A stretch of DNA of 64,000 nt from contig CP136063.1 of the NCBI GenBank assembly GCA_032622095.1, positions 24,800,987 through 24,864,986 on the forward strand, given 5' to 3'. This document shows, in pieces, positions 23,241 through 35,210 of this stretch; positions within the stretch are counted from its first letter, which is position 1, and every line of letters begins with the position of its first letter. The position numbers were made by a program, and so were the translations under genes. Source of the stretch: Siphonodentalium dalli (lineage: Eukaryota > Mollusca > Scaphopoda > Gadilida > Siphonodentaliidae). The notes under the pieces are model-generated. The model saw nothing but the letters and a program-made list of their open reading frames with translations. It was not told where the DNA came from and ran no database searches.

Positions 23241-25384
23241 CCTTTGTTATCTAAACAAAGGCAAAAAGAGTCTTTTCCTGGCTTTTGTTTAGATCCGGAT
23301 ATGGTAAACATAAAGACCGTAACTTGTTACTGTTTTCCTGATATGGACATAATAAAGAGCGTTTATATCAATTTTGTGTGATTAACCAATAGAATTGCAC
23401 TGCGTTATGTAAATATGTATTCTGTAACACGAGCAGTCTCTTGTTTAAGTACACCAGTGTACGTCTTGACGACGATATACTATTTACGCGCTGATCGTTC
23501 CTTCTGTTGATGGCGATTTGAGCAAATATAATTATTTCTGGAACGAATGCCACCCGTGCCTTTAACGTACAACAAATCAAAGCAGCGGCCATTTTTTTTT
23601 TAATTCTCAGCTTGGCTTCGTATTATTAAGCAGATGGTTGAGAAAAAATCTAATCGGCATATTACGAACTCGAAAGTAGTATACATGTAATATACTTAGG
23701 TTTATTCTAGTCCTACTAAAATATGGATAAATTTAAAAGGACATGGCTCGTTCAAGTTTCCGTTTTTTTTAAAGTAATTTGCAATAAGTTATAAGATATG
23801 GGTTCACAAATACGCGAAATATTGATATATACTTGAACCATACTTGTCATGCATGGTCACAGCCATTGTCCAACTGTTATTCGCACTTAATTTCAACAAA
23901 TTGAACGCTCTTTATTGAAACCATCTCAGGAATAGATATGCATTGCCGTGCCCACGGATGTTGTTTGTTTGGAACACAAACAGGTTGTATATTATTATTA
24001 CTTTAATTCGTCTTTATGTGACATAATGCCCTTAGAAAGGTAGTTCAACTATCTATGGACATATACCAATACCGGGAAAAATTCAAAAGCGAATATTATT
24101 GGGTGTATTTTGGAGTGCAAACCGCCAGGTTTAATGATAAATTCCACTAAATTTAGGAACAAACATTTACTTGAAACTATAACTCAAGAAACTAATTATT
24201 CGTTAATTTATTCCTTTGCTTGCCACTTCAAAATGCGAAAATAAACATGATCCGTTGCGATTGGATTCAGCCAATGAAATTAATTGTACGACAAAAAAAA
24301 TAAAGCTATATATCGATATACTCGCGTTTAATGATTTTGTTTCGAAAATCGAACTGGAAGATCGATAAAATTTAAGTATATATGTTTTGCTTGTTCCATA
24401 TACACTGTGGCTGGCATTCATTTATTCAAATATTCGGCACACTTGTTCAATTTATTTATTGGAAAAGCGAGCCCGAAAATCGATCATTTTAAGTACTGAC
24501 GCTAAAATTATATATGCTCGCAACTCGGGTATCTAGAATTCTGGACCTCAGTAATTTCTAGCTATAATGTCAATAGTAACCGTGCCGTGGTAATCATATC
24601 ATACGGCACAATTTTGTGTTTGGGAAATATCAGTAGAAACGAAACTAAATTAGTCGGCGCCCTTGTTCAATTCATTTATCCGTAAAGCGAGTCCAACAAT
24701 CAATCATTTCGCGACATCGATTTTAAGTCAATGTATAGATACATATATCATACCCCACATCAGGAACAAAACGAAGCCAATAAAACGATAAAAAAAATTA
24801 TGACGCAGCAAAACAGAATGAACAAACGAATTATATATTTTTTAGAAAATCAGCAAAATAATTTAATTAGTTTCCAAAACGACAATTTAACACTTTAGTT
24901 CATTAAATGCAAACGGAACCCAAAACCATACATTTTCTATAAACAATGCGCAAACGATCGTGCATGAACATGTTTTTATCGCTAATTGTATGAATTAAGT
25001 TCTTTCTAATTTCGGGTATAGATTATATTTTTATTTATACATGCACATGGCTAATTTCCGTAATCATCAACGGATTCGAGCCATTGAAGTCTCAAACCCA
25101 ACTGCGATTCTAATTATACACTTGGTACATTTCTTTTTGTCATGAGCTGAAGTTTAATGAAATAAAAAAATGCGATAACAGTATAACTAATGTAACTTAC
25201 ACACTTGCCACATGGCATACCGCGGCTATTTTACCTTTGATCTACCGCCGACAGACTGGGCTGATATTATTATTCAGCTGAAGCCTGGTAAAGCTATTTT
25301 TAACATGGCGTAAGGTAATTAGCCTGTCACACGGACTTCTTTTTTAATGGAGCGAGTACGAAATGAACTATCTTCGACCGGTGT

Positions 25385-25561
25385 CTCAATAAAGCCCTTC
25401 TTTTCTTCAATTTAGACACAAAGTTTTATAAAGGGCACTCGTTCAGTATAGGGGCCGCTAGTGAGTCGGCGCAGCAGGGTTTCTCAGATGGGCAGATCCG
25501 CATTATGGGGCGCTGGAAATACGACGCGTTCCGAAAATATATCCGGTCAGGAGTCTTATAG
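25385..25561 (+). pseudogene. Tyrosine recombinase, displaced C-terminal part
   Basis: In frame from 25388: NKALLFFNLDTKFYKG, HSFSIGAAS (25436 onward), GFSDGQIRIMGRWKYDAF, then KYIRS and a stop at 25559-25561. These are the box II and tyrosine regions: His of HSF, His/Trp-type GRWK, and the nucleophilic Tyr (TAT at about 25538). Family members normally have Arg after HSF. Here it is Ser (AGT), so a catalytic Arg is missing in addition to the 5-kb interruption. The C-terminus stops 3-4 residues after YIR, as expected for a complete end. Confidence 0.85.
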
Positions 25562-26700
25562 GGTAGAATCGGAAGTTTTTCGAACAGAAGACGGTATTTG
25601 GGTTACATAGCCAAAATCATGCCGAAGTTAGCGGTTCCTGGGGTACCTGCTAGTCCAGAGTGTATTGACTTGAAATGGTTTCATTGGTTTGCAAGTGGTT
25701 CGAACCTTTTAACCCATTTGTCAGTGGCTCGCCAATTTAAATTTTGTTCTTTCAGCGTTTAACTACCACAGAATGGGCTCAAACACAGGGACAAGTGGTC
25801 CTAGCTGTTTTAGGCCAGTCAATCATTTATCGGTAGTTTAGTGGATAGTCATGAATTATGTAGTTCAATGAATGTTTCACACGACAAAGTTTACAAATGG
25901 TCGTATCTCAATGGTTGGTTTCAAATTTGGTAGAGTGGATAAGTTGTATATATAATCCTTGGGGATAGATTATTATTGGTCAAATTAAAGAAATAGGGAC
26001 CCCTAACAATTTCAACGACAAACCATGGTTTCATGCCTCTGTCCGGTTTGGGTGGGGCAAAAACCATCTCAGGACTCACCCTCTCCAGGTCGGTCCTGGA
26101 ATGATTTTCATGGCGCTATAGGCCCACACCTGTATCGGAAGGACTATATATAAATATGTTCGGTTATTTCTAAGTTGTGTCTGTATCAGACTTTTGAACC
26201 ATCATATGGCAATAAACCATATGAAACAAACTTGATAGTTGTAGTCCTTCCAATAAACAACCAAACCGGGACATAGGGTAGAAATCACAAGGCCAGTTGG
26301 TATAACTTCAACCCAGAGAGCATAAATGGTGATTTTGGTAGACCATTGCAGTTTATTAATATTGAGAGTACTAGGATATGTGGTTCTCACCACAATTGAT
26401 CTTTCCACAGCTGTGAATCAAATCATTATTAGCAGATACTTTCGAGCAATCAGCAACTGAACTGGTCCCTTGCTGCAATGCAAATTATGATGCATCTTTC
26501 TTCAACTTAATTTTGCATACCTTCAGTGTTGAATTATGCCTATATTCAGAATTTTTTTCTTGTCAAATCATAATGTACTGAAATTTATATTTACCCCATG
26601 ATGTTGGAAATTTACTGTTTTTCACTTTGCATGAGACTTGTCATAATTTTCACAATTAAACTTAAAATGTATGTTCTCAGGTGTAGGTATACATATTCTA
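25562..26700 (+). other. 3' flank of the retrotransposon with an inverted pair
   Basis: GGAAGGACTATATATA (about 26138) pairs with GTTGTAGTCCTTCC (about 26238) around 85 bases that include TATATAAAT and AATAAA-like words. This could be part of the element's terminal repeat structure, but I could not match it to the 5' side. No third coding region was recognised. Confidence 0.35.
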
Positions 26701-28054
26701 TAATATTAAAGAGTAAGATATGTTTGTCTGTTCCCGACCCCTGGACCGATTTCAACCAAATTTGATGTGCTGTCTCAGGGTACCCTGGCGAATGTTATAG
26801 CGGCGTTATTTTTTGTTATTATGATTCACAAAAAATAATTTTTCAAATTTTATTTTTTAAATACTAAATTGAGCATTACCGTTAAATTCTCTATAAAAAG
26901 TCAAAAATTAAATTTAAAAAAAGTAATTCATTTTTTAAAATCTGGTTTAATTCAACATGACTATTTCTTTAAACACCTTGTCTCCTAGCTTCTGTAAGCT
27001 CCTCCCACTAATTAATGTGGGGGGAAAAACTCCATTAAGGCTTCATGCGTACGTGAGTGTGTGTACGTGTGCAGACAGGACAGACAACAATTATATTTGA
27101 AACGAAAACATCCATACGCACACCAAATGACACCGACGAATGGATGGGATTTGGGATACTCTACCATTTTTATTAGTATTTCTAACAAATCATAACTTGA
27201 AAGAATAGCAAAATCAACATATCTGGTCAAAGGTGTGCTCGCTTGGTGGAATAATTGTCCATTATCGACAAACAATGAAGCAGTGTGTCTATTGACTGCA
27301 TATTACACAATTTCGAAAATTCCCTATTGACCACAGTGCTAAATATAATGACAGAAAAGACATCGAATAAGACGAATTAGAATAATACAATCGATGTTAT
27401 TAACCCATATGTGTATAGTGTATATTAGTACAAAAACTGTCGACTAGACCGTTGTGCATTTCGCATAACCCAATTTGAAAATATCTAAGCGACAAAGCGT
27501 AGTACAGTGTCAATTGGCTTGTATGCAATCAGATGTACACTCAGAGACTATTAAAAGTAGTACAGACAGGATAGCTACTAGTAGATCAAATCGTTTGCAA
27601 TTTTTACTAAGTTCCTGGCATCAACCCCAACCCAGCTTTATATACAACAGAGGGTATATATAGTGTTGTACTGAGAAGTCATATGTTCCTGGATATAGTT
27701 AAGGTACTTTTGAGTATGAGTACATGTTATCGCCTATACGGACGAAAAATTAACAGAAAATCTGAGAAATTTGGCATTTATTTGTGTACATATGCATTTG
27801 AAATAGTTGTTTTGGTCCGAATAACAAATTTAGATAATTGATTAGTCGCGCGGTTATTAAAGTTGACTTCCTCACTTGTCGACATTTAACCCCTTTATTA
27901 ACAGATTTTGTACACATGTGATCAGTATGTTTGGTCAAGAGTGATGCAGATCCGAAAGAAAGTACTAGTAGCATTTCTCCGAAGAAAGGCAAATCCTCGA
28001 GTACAGGATTACACACTGAGTATATATACTAGGCAGGAACGTGGCTAGAGGGTG
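26701..28054. other. Non-coding stretch
   Basis: The stretch has AT-rich sequence with poly-A/T tracts near 26820-26940. A 27-base fragment at about 28028-28055 is the reverse of the GCCCTCTAGCCACGTC repeat end. No gene is seen. Confidence 0.5.
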
Positions 28055-28475
28055 TCACAAGAAGCTTGTACAAAATAATTTATTCAAATTGGTTCATATT
28101 TGTTAAAGTTATTAAGTCGGTCAGAATAAGTCGAAAATGAAGTGTAATATTACGAAAAACAGTCGGAGCAAATCCCTAGCCGCATCATGTAGAGAGGGTA
28201 TTGTGATTTGCATGTATACCAACAATTATTGAAATCGGTTCGTATTTGTTAAAAGTTATTAAGTCAGATAGAATTTTCTAAATCAAAATAAGTCGAAAAT
28301 GAGATGTAACTTAAAAAAAAGTCAGACCGATCCGCAATTAGCATCATGCGGAGAGGCAGTCATAAGGAGATTGCATACAAAAAAAATATTGAAATCGATT
28401 CATAGTTGTTCGAGTTATGAGGTCGGACGGACGGACGGAGGGAGAAAGCGTGACGGACAGACGCAGTCAATCCAG
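28055..28475 (+). repeat. Mollusc-type tandem repeat, about 150-bp units, with GGACGGAC tail
   Basis: Three units share TTGAAATCGGTTC, TTATTAAGTC and AATAAGTCGAAAATGA. The array ends in GGACGGACGGACGGAG and ACGCAGTCAATCCAGTATA, the same tail as 34165-34255. Confidence 0.65.
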
Positions 28476-29036
28476 TATATTTACATACACCTAATGTCGC
28501 TTCCGATTTCCCCATAGCGTTAAGGTAGACACGCCCCCTGATCCAATTTGTTCATAAACCTATGAACGTAAAGTGACGTCACTTTCAATGTCATTCATAG
28601 GTTTATGAACACATTGATCCCGGAAATCACCGGAAATTGTCGGACATGAGTGCTTGACTATTCAGCACGCCCGGATTTGGCAATCAATTTGTGTTGGTCT
28701 ATAATCAGTGTTGTTTCCCTGCACCTATAAAACTCATCTCCTCTGATTACACAACCCACGACCTCGGAAATATATCATTATGGTAGTATGGTGTGCGGTC
28801 TCATCATCCACAGCTGAAACTTAATTGTTAGTTTCAGATATTATCATTCTTGAAATCAACACGTCTACATTCGTTACAAGCTAAACAAGAAATTTCGTCA
28901 TAATGTGTATACTTTACTGTGAAACTTTTCTAAAAGGCGAGGATTCGAACTTCATGCGTTCATTTAAAGTTGAATAAATATTGTGAAAGACAGACAATCC
29001 TATAGTTGATAATGAATTTAAGTATATAAATATAAA
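28476..29036 (+). repeat. Direct duplication, copy 1 (partner 29666-30340)
   Basis: Both copies run from ATTTACATACACCTAAT through ATAGCGTTAA, the TTCATAAACC palindrome, GGTCTATAATCAGTGTTGTT, AACTTAATTGTTAGTTTCA, AATCAACA-GTCTACATT, and on to AAAGACAGACAATCCTA. They are 1.19 kb apart; copy 2 has extra segments of about 50 and 70 bp. Confidence 0.75.
28549..28611. repeat. Compound palindrome with a central TGACGTCA
   Basis: TGTTCATAAACCTATGAACG pairs with CATTCATAGGTTTATGAACA. The centre holds AAGTGACGTCACTT, which includes a perfect CRE-type octamer at 28574-28581. The duplicate at about 29749-29808 keeps the arms but has lost the octamer. Confidence 0.75.
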
Positions 29037-29082
29037 TAATAAACGGCGGATTCAACGTGGTCATGGGTTTTGACCGCGATAT

Positions 29083-29139
29083 AAATTCAGCAAACTCCCC
29101 ATGAACCCCAGTTCGGGGTTCATAAAGTTTGCTGAATTT
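29083..29139. repeat. Hairpin of about 26-bp arms
   Basis: AAATTCAGCAAACT and CATGAACCCC pair with CGGGGTTCAT and AGTTTGCTGAATTT around a 4-base loop. Confidence 0.75.
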
Positions 29140-29665
29140 TTCTCGCAATCAAATGGGGGTATAATTATATGTTGATATATCATTTTATGAAACATGTTCG
29201 ATAAAATTTATTCACAACTTGCTTGAGGCTAATGTCAACCAAATATATCATAGATCATCGTATATTGTCTGTCTTGGTCGTTAGTCATTCCATTAAGCCC
29301 TGTTTGATTAATTGAATTAATTATGGGCATTGGCTGGCATACAGATAACAAAGGCCTTTGAATACATGCTTGACGTAATAGCTTCTGTGAGTGGAACAGA
29401 GACAAGATTATCAATATGTTGGTACGGCCCGATGGACGGACAGACAATGGACAAGGAGTGATGACTATAGCTCCACTAGAGACTTGGTCTCAGGTGAGCT
29501 AAAAAGCATATAATGAAAATCCTATTGTCCATGTCCAAACAGTGTAGACATAGTGGCCTCTGATCAGGTGATGAAACATGAATGTTTCGCTTTTATCACA
29601 AGAATGCATGTTGTTATATTATGAACTCTGTTTAGCAAAACACAAAGTTTTCATAGACTATCTTC

Positions 29666-30340
29666 AATAAATTATATTTACATACACCTAATATCTCTTC
29701 CGATTTCCCCATAGCGTTAAAGTAGACACGCCCCCTTATCCAATGCGTTCATAAACCTATGAACGCAACGTGACATCAATTCCAATGTCGTTCATAGGTT
29801 TATGAACACATTGGTCCCGGAAATGACCGGAGATTGTCGGTCTTTGCCGACTGCTTGAGTATCTATATAGTACATCCGGATTTGGCAAGAAATTATTTTG
29901 GTCTATAATCAGTGTTGTTGCCCGGTGTTACTGAGCGTTGATGTTCAAAAAGCCCGCTACTCAATAGCGTTTTATCATTTTCCTTACCGCTACAAATATC
30001 CCCCCGAACCTCACAAATATATCATTATGGTAGAACGGCGTGTTGTCGATTTCTTATCCACAGCCGAAACTTAATTGTTAGTTTCAAATATCATTCTTGA
30101 AATCAACATGTCTACATTAGTTACTAGCTAAACAAGACAGTTTGTCATATGTGTATACTTAACTGTGAAATTGCGTTTTTTTTCCGTTCTCCATGAACGG
30201 ATTCTCAAAATGTTTGGTTTTCCAAAAAACCAGGATTCAAACTTTCTTAACTGAACTCCATGCGTTCATTTAAATAGATGAATAAATAGTGGGAAAGACA
30301 GACAATCCTAGTTCATAATGAATTTAAGTATATAAAATCC
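29666..30340 (+). repeat. Direct duplication, copy 2
   Basis: This is the counterpart of 28476-29036, more diverged in the middle, with inserted tracts near 29935-30000 and 30175-30245. Confidence 0.75.
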
Positions 30341-30378
30341 CATGACCACATTGAAACCGCTGTTCATTTCTTATATAA

Positions 30379-30895
30379 ACTTGACCATTATTGTTTTATA
30401 CACTCTTTGGCAGTGACAAAACTTACAGCTGGATATTATATTTGGTTAAATTCACCAAAGCCACATATAGGCGAAAAGTACTACGATTTCTTCCCCTAAT
30501 GTTATATAGTTGTTGTAGAACACGAAACCACAAATAGCAACATTTTCTGAATGTCAAACGCTGAAATAACAGCTTTAAGCGATGCATGATCACTTCAGCA
30601 ATTGAGACTTTCAGTATCAGAATGGGTACAGCGGCACCACACGCGTGAAACCATCCCGGTACCGATAAGTCTGCAACTGTTGATAATTTGAGAAGCTTAA
30701 TTTGACCCGGACACAATTTTGACAACTTGACCATTATTGCTTACATACTCTTTGGCAGACTGTTTATAGCTGGAAATTATATTTGATTAAATTCACCAAT
30801 TAAAGTCACATATATGCGAAAAGTACTATGATTTCTTTAACTGCATAATCGTGTGGACCCCTTCCCCCTAATGTTATATAATTGTTATATAAATT
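30379..30895 (+). repeat. Pair of direct repeats about 345 bp apart
   Basis: 30379-30520 and 30725-30895 share GACCATTATTG, ACTCTTTGGCAG, AGCTGGA-ATTATATTTG, AAATTCACCAA, GCGAAAAGTACTA-GATTTCTT and CCCCTAATGTTATAT. The 103-codon minus-strand frame between them is not convincing. Confidence 0.6.
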
Positions 30896-32644
30896 GTCTT
30901 AGCCTATTTTGTAGTAGAATTATCTTTTAATTTTGTTTTATTTACTTTCACATTTGACTCATGTTATATTCCCACTCCAAGTCTCTGTTCAGATTTTGTA
31001 AAAATTTAAAATGACACAATAAATGAACCCTTTAAGGAAAATGACTTGTCAGGACTTTTACCGGTTGATAACAAATATTTATGAGGAAGCATTATAATAC
31101 CCACACATGAGAGAATCAACAACACACTGGCATCACTGCCCTGATTAAATGCCTGACGCTTCAGAGGAAGACAAACCTGTGCGTTGTTAATTGGAACATC
31201 AATCTACATGAGACGTCCATGTGTGCGCAGTATGCAACACTATTGAACATTTCAACCCCACACTCCAAATGGACCATACTGCTAATCAATACACAAGACA
31301 ATTAAGCTGGTATGAGAAACAATCTTCATCAAATTGCTACATTGTAATACGATTATAATATTTTGCCGCACAAACCGTAATGTTCGGTGTGCAGTCAAAT
31401 AGTGACGTCATATACAGCGTAATACACATATATGAAAATGTCAGTAACATCAAAGAATACTGCACTGCTGAGTATGCATATTTTGTGCATTTCCAAGGAT
31501 TTCCTTGAATGAAACTGCTCATGCTCAGAGATCCTTGAGATATCGTATTACAATAAAAGAATGCCGAAGTGCTGAGATTTTTGTGCATGGGATGTCCGTA
31601 AATGAAACTACTCATCGTATTACATAATTTGATAAAAGAATGCTGAACATGCATCAAGGATAAACGCAAAACATATCCCCCAAACTCTGTTCCATAGCAG
31701 TGGTCCTAACTATAGTTGTTGGACTAATGCAGATTATTAAAGAAGCTGTGTGTTCCGAGTTTGAATGATTTTGCTACTATTCATATTATGCTGCTATAGA
31801 TATCTATAGATATTCCCTGCAGTATGACGTCACAGTGCACAAATTGTTTAACAATTGACAAAATATATCCTTTTGATTCCATTTTTACGGAAGCTACCTG
31901 TTGAAATTCTTAGACGGTCAGTGCAGATGCTTTCCAGTGTTTAGTTATCAATTTGTAAAAGCTATAACTCATAGTGTAAACAGCTTGTTCATTTATTTAG
32001 TCTTCAATCAGCCTGCAGTCTCACATACATAATTTCATGATTATAAATGTTTTGGGTACCATGATGAACAGAATTACTGCACCCATGGAAATGATCAGTT
32101 TACGTAATATACGTAGCTTTGGATTGCTTTGAGTATCTCAGGTGCAAGAAAATGACTACTTTTCAGTGACAAATAGCAAACTTTTCTCTCGACGGAACCA
32201 ACCATCGTCACACCATTGTGCTGTGTTATCCAAATACGGACTCATTTATTTTCCCCTGGCGAAAACCCTGATATTAGCATATGCTAATACGGCCTTTAAA
32301 ATTGACATTTCGGGATTCTTACATGCAGCAGATATGCCTATACAGATGTGGAGATGAATGGAAAGATATACTAGGGGGTTTCCATCATTAACTTGGATAT
32401 GTATAAATATGACAAAAAAATTAAATGTCTGGTTTGGTTTACAAGTCAAAATAAAATAGGGTCGATAGGTGGGCTTGGAATTTTATTTTTAAATAAAAAA
32501 TTTTAATTTGAATTATTCTTAAGATTTTCACATATGTGGTTTACTCTGCAAGATTGACATAAAACTACTTTTGATTATTTTGTATAAATTTTAATATTAC
32601 ACAATACTTTTACTTAGAAATCAACCTATTCTGAGATGCTTGTG
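30896..32644. other. Non-coding stretch
   Basis: At 31470-31640 a sequence of about 50 bases containing TTTTGTGCATT and TGAATGAAACT-CTCAT is present twice, which also produces a 110-codon minus-strand frame with internal repetition. No real gene is seen. Confidence 0.5.
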
Positions 32645-33990
32645 TATGGAAATATACTAAAATCTTTGCAGGTCATGGGCATCTCATCCACGACCCTGTC
32701 ATAAAATTTCAACAGAATCATAAGAAGAAATGTTTTGAGTTATTGCATCATATATAGCACATGTCTATGGGTTGGATGCAAAGTGTTAATATTTTCTGAA
32801 CCGATTGATACTAAAAACTATACAGGTGAGACAGTGTGTCATAAACCTAAACACAAAATAATGAACATGATAAAAACAATCTGGTTATCTCGTCAGATAG
32901 CATGTATCCATGGACAGACAGGACGAACAACGGATGGTTGATCCAGACGTCAGCATCGTGTAACATAAATGGAATCATCTTCTGAAAACGTCAACTGCAT
33001 TCAAGTATTTGGCGCTTGACATTATCACATTATAATTACAACTACTTAAATGCGTGCATTTGATTGGTCAATGCCCTTCGATACGATTGGTAGTGACAAT
33101 CGCTATCTGCTGAGGGAAATGTCGTTTCCCTCATCACAACGCGCAGTGATACTTTAAGAAATTGGGAGGACATGCACCAATGGTCGCCCCACATCATGAC
33201 GTCATTTCTTAAATGCGTCCATAGTTACCATACAATGAAAACAAAAAGTAACGAATTTGACTGATCAGTGAAACTATTCCACCATTAGTATTAGCACTCA
33301 TCCAGCTTCGTGCCAATAATATGACATGGCAGTGGTCTTGAGCATAGAATGCACCATTGTAGCGATTGTTTACCTTTCAAGTTTGTCACATGAGACCGCA
33401 AATTTGGTGGGAAAGTTTGATAACACCGCTTCGGAATTGCTATCGTCTCTTGATTGTCTTTATGACAATAGATGTGCTAGAATCGTTCTAAATAAGTGTA
33501 TTTTACACCAGCAAGTAAATTTTAATAGTTTATGGGTGTGTGAACTTTCGGTCGGTCACCCAATTTATTCTCAACACAATTTCCCATTTTCCGTTAAAAG
33601 AGCAGATGCAGTCCATACACAAGTACCGGTATCACATGGGTAGTTTAACTATTTTAGTGTTTTAATGTAGTTTCTTCATAAAACTAGTTTAATCACCAAC
33701 TAATTTATGCGGATTGTTGTAATTATAAGCAATCAACAAGTGTCGGATGCCGAATTGCATACTTAGTATAATTTCGCTTTGCGAAATTATACAAAAGCGA
33801 AATTATACAGTATGTAATTCAGCATTTAACACTTCTATACGCTGAGAGATGCATCGAAAACAATGTTGATTTCATATTGAATGCACTTCACATTCAAACC
33901 AGTTACACCTATTCTCAAAATAAGTGTCCCTTTTAAAGCGGTCCTCAGCCGCCCGTTTATCTGTCGGAATATCAATGCAACATGGTTGGT
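32645..33990 (+). repeat. Direct duplication of about 1.3 kb, copy 1 (partner 36915-38110)
   Basis: Landmarks in identical order are GGAAATATACTAAAAT, ACTATACAGGTGAGAC, AAAAACAATCTGGTTATCTC, CACATCATGACGTCAT, TAGTATTAGCACTCATCCAG, GTGTGTGAACTTTCGGTC, AAGTGTCCCTTTTAAAGC and GGCGAGTTGTGA. Copy 2 is about 10 percent shorter through scattered deletions. A 105-codon frame at 33326-33643 is broken in copy 2, which argues against a conserved protein. Confidence 0.8.
33739..33838. repeat. Palindromic MITE-like unit (relative at 37855-37940)
   Basis: AGTGTCGGATGCCGAATTGC and AGTATAATTTCGC pair with GCGAAATTATACAGTATG and AATTCAGCATTTAACACTT. The duplicate copy has a slightly different and shorter palindrome, GAAGTGTCCGATGCC to TTAGACACTTC. 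Confidence 0.65.
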
Positions 33991-34164
33991 GGAAATGTTC
34001 CTGGGCGAGTTGTGACCGCGTTGAAGTTGCGTAATGTTAGTGCTGAATTGTTTTAGCTTATTTTGTAGTATAACTATCTTTTAATTTTGTTTTATTTACG
34101 TTCACATTTTAATAATTTGATGTTCTTCATCTAATTGCTGTATTGGGATACGATTATATATTAT

Positions 34165-34255
34165 TATACGGACGGACACACAGGCAGAAAGCATGACGGA
34201 CGGACGCAGTCAATCCAGTATACCCCCCATTTTCTTCAAAAGTGGGGGTATAATG
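34165..34255 (+). repeat. Tail of a mollusc-type repeat with C/G-run hairpin
   Basis: GGACGGACACACAGGC, then ACGGACGGACGCAGTCAATC, and then ATACCCCCC pairing with GGGGGTAT. Confidence 0.65.
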
Positions 34256-34599
34256 AGGACTTGGGTCCGATCATTTTATGTATGTAATTATGTTATTAGA
34301 TGATTTAAATTGACATTCATGAATAATTTGACGTCAGCTTTACCTATCCGACGACACTCCACGTGATCATTTACCATGTGTACCAATTTTCTTTTGCCAT
34401 GATCCAACAGGTTCTCTATAGCCGGGCAGACAAACAAACACACACAATTTCGTTTTATTATTATGAATACATACATGTGTACAATATATATATATTTAAT
34501 TGGAAGTGGGAATAAAGAACACGTGTGGGTTCCTTATACACGTATGCGTCTTTTCTTGTACCTATATCTCAAATAATTACATCTGCAATTGGATGGTAT

Positions 34600-34790
34600 A
34601 TTCTCATGAAAGATGGAGAGTTACAGCCTGTCCAACGCTGAAGTGCGAAGTTTTAAATCAATGCCGATCTGTAATTTGCCAGAGTCGGTTTATCAATTTG
34701 TCGGGTCAGTGATTTCAACAGCCAAGGGAAACACACCTGCTTGTGACAATTATTTAAAGCTAAGTGAGTTACATGGTGTTAAAACCCACT
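34600..34790 (+). other. Possible exon-like open stretch, unidentified
   Basis: A plus-strand frame from about 34613 encodes a stretch with SLSNAEVRSFKSMPICNLP and ends near AAAGCTAA|GTGAGT (about 34768), a good 5' splice-site match. Composition is less AT-rich than the surroundings. No domain is recognised and no acceptor is clear. It could be chance. Confidence 0.15.
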
Positions 34791-35210
34791 GGGGTGTTAT
34801 CCCTTTGTCTTGACACATCTCTTATCCCGCAAGCTTTTTTATCGCATGAATGTTATTTAACGCCCAAGGTCATTATTTTAAGAATTAACAAAATAGAACT
34901 ACATACAGCATCTGTCGTAACAGGGACTCGGGCGTTAATTTGGGATGGAGGTAATTAGTATTCAGTCCTTCGATTCTGTAAAATGCAGGAGTGTGATTGG
35001 TCACTCGCCTAACCTGAAACCCATTGTGATTCATCTTGTACCCATGTATTCTTCACATTGAAGTAATGAACAATTAGAACTCCATTCTCGAATTGCGTCA
35101 TAATGCTTCCGTTCGATGTAAGTTGTTATAAAATGCGGTCAGAGGCCACGTAACCACGTGAGAGTTTCCTGTTGTGTGAACTCTATCGATATTTTTAAAA
35201 TAATGTTTGA

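Larger units (their letters stand above)
20397..25384. mobile_element. About 5-kb insertion splitting the recombinase gene
   Basis: The coding sequence stops resembling a recombinase near 20390 and resumes at 25388 with NKALLFF. The left 80 bases match 13721-13797, 20475-20800 matches 15806-16180, and 24710-24885 matches 16200-16350. The middle 3.9 kb is specific to this copy. Possible short ends ACACCG and CGGTGT lie at the boundaries, but no clear target duplication was found, so the edges are good to about 15 bases. No transposase frame is recognisable. Confidence 0.6.

Noticed and set aside
28935-28955. tRNA B-box-like word GGATTCGAAC (minus strand)
   Set aside because: No anticodon arm, A box or acceptor pairing is present around it, and the duplicate copy has lost the match. 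At most a tRNA-derived SINE fossil.
31337-31669. 110-codon minus-strand frame
   Set aside because: It has internal repetition from a local DNA duplication, no domain, and no supporting signals.
33326-33643. 105-codon ATG frame in the 1.3-kb duplication
   Set aside because: The duplicate copy at 37558 onward breaks the frame, so there is no sign of protein-level constraint.
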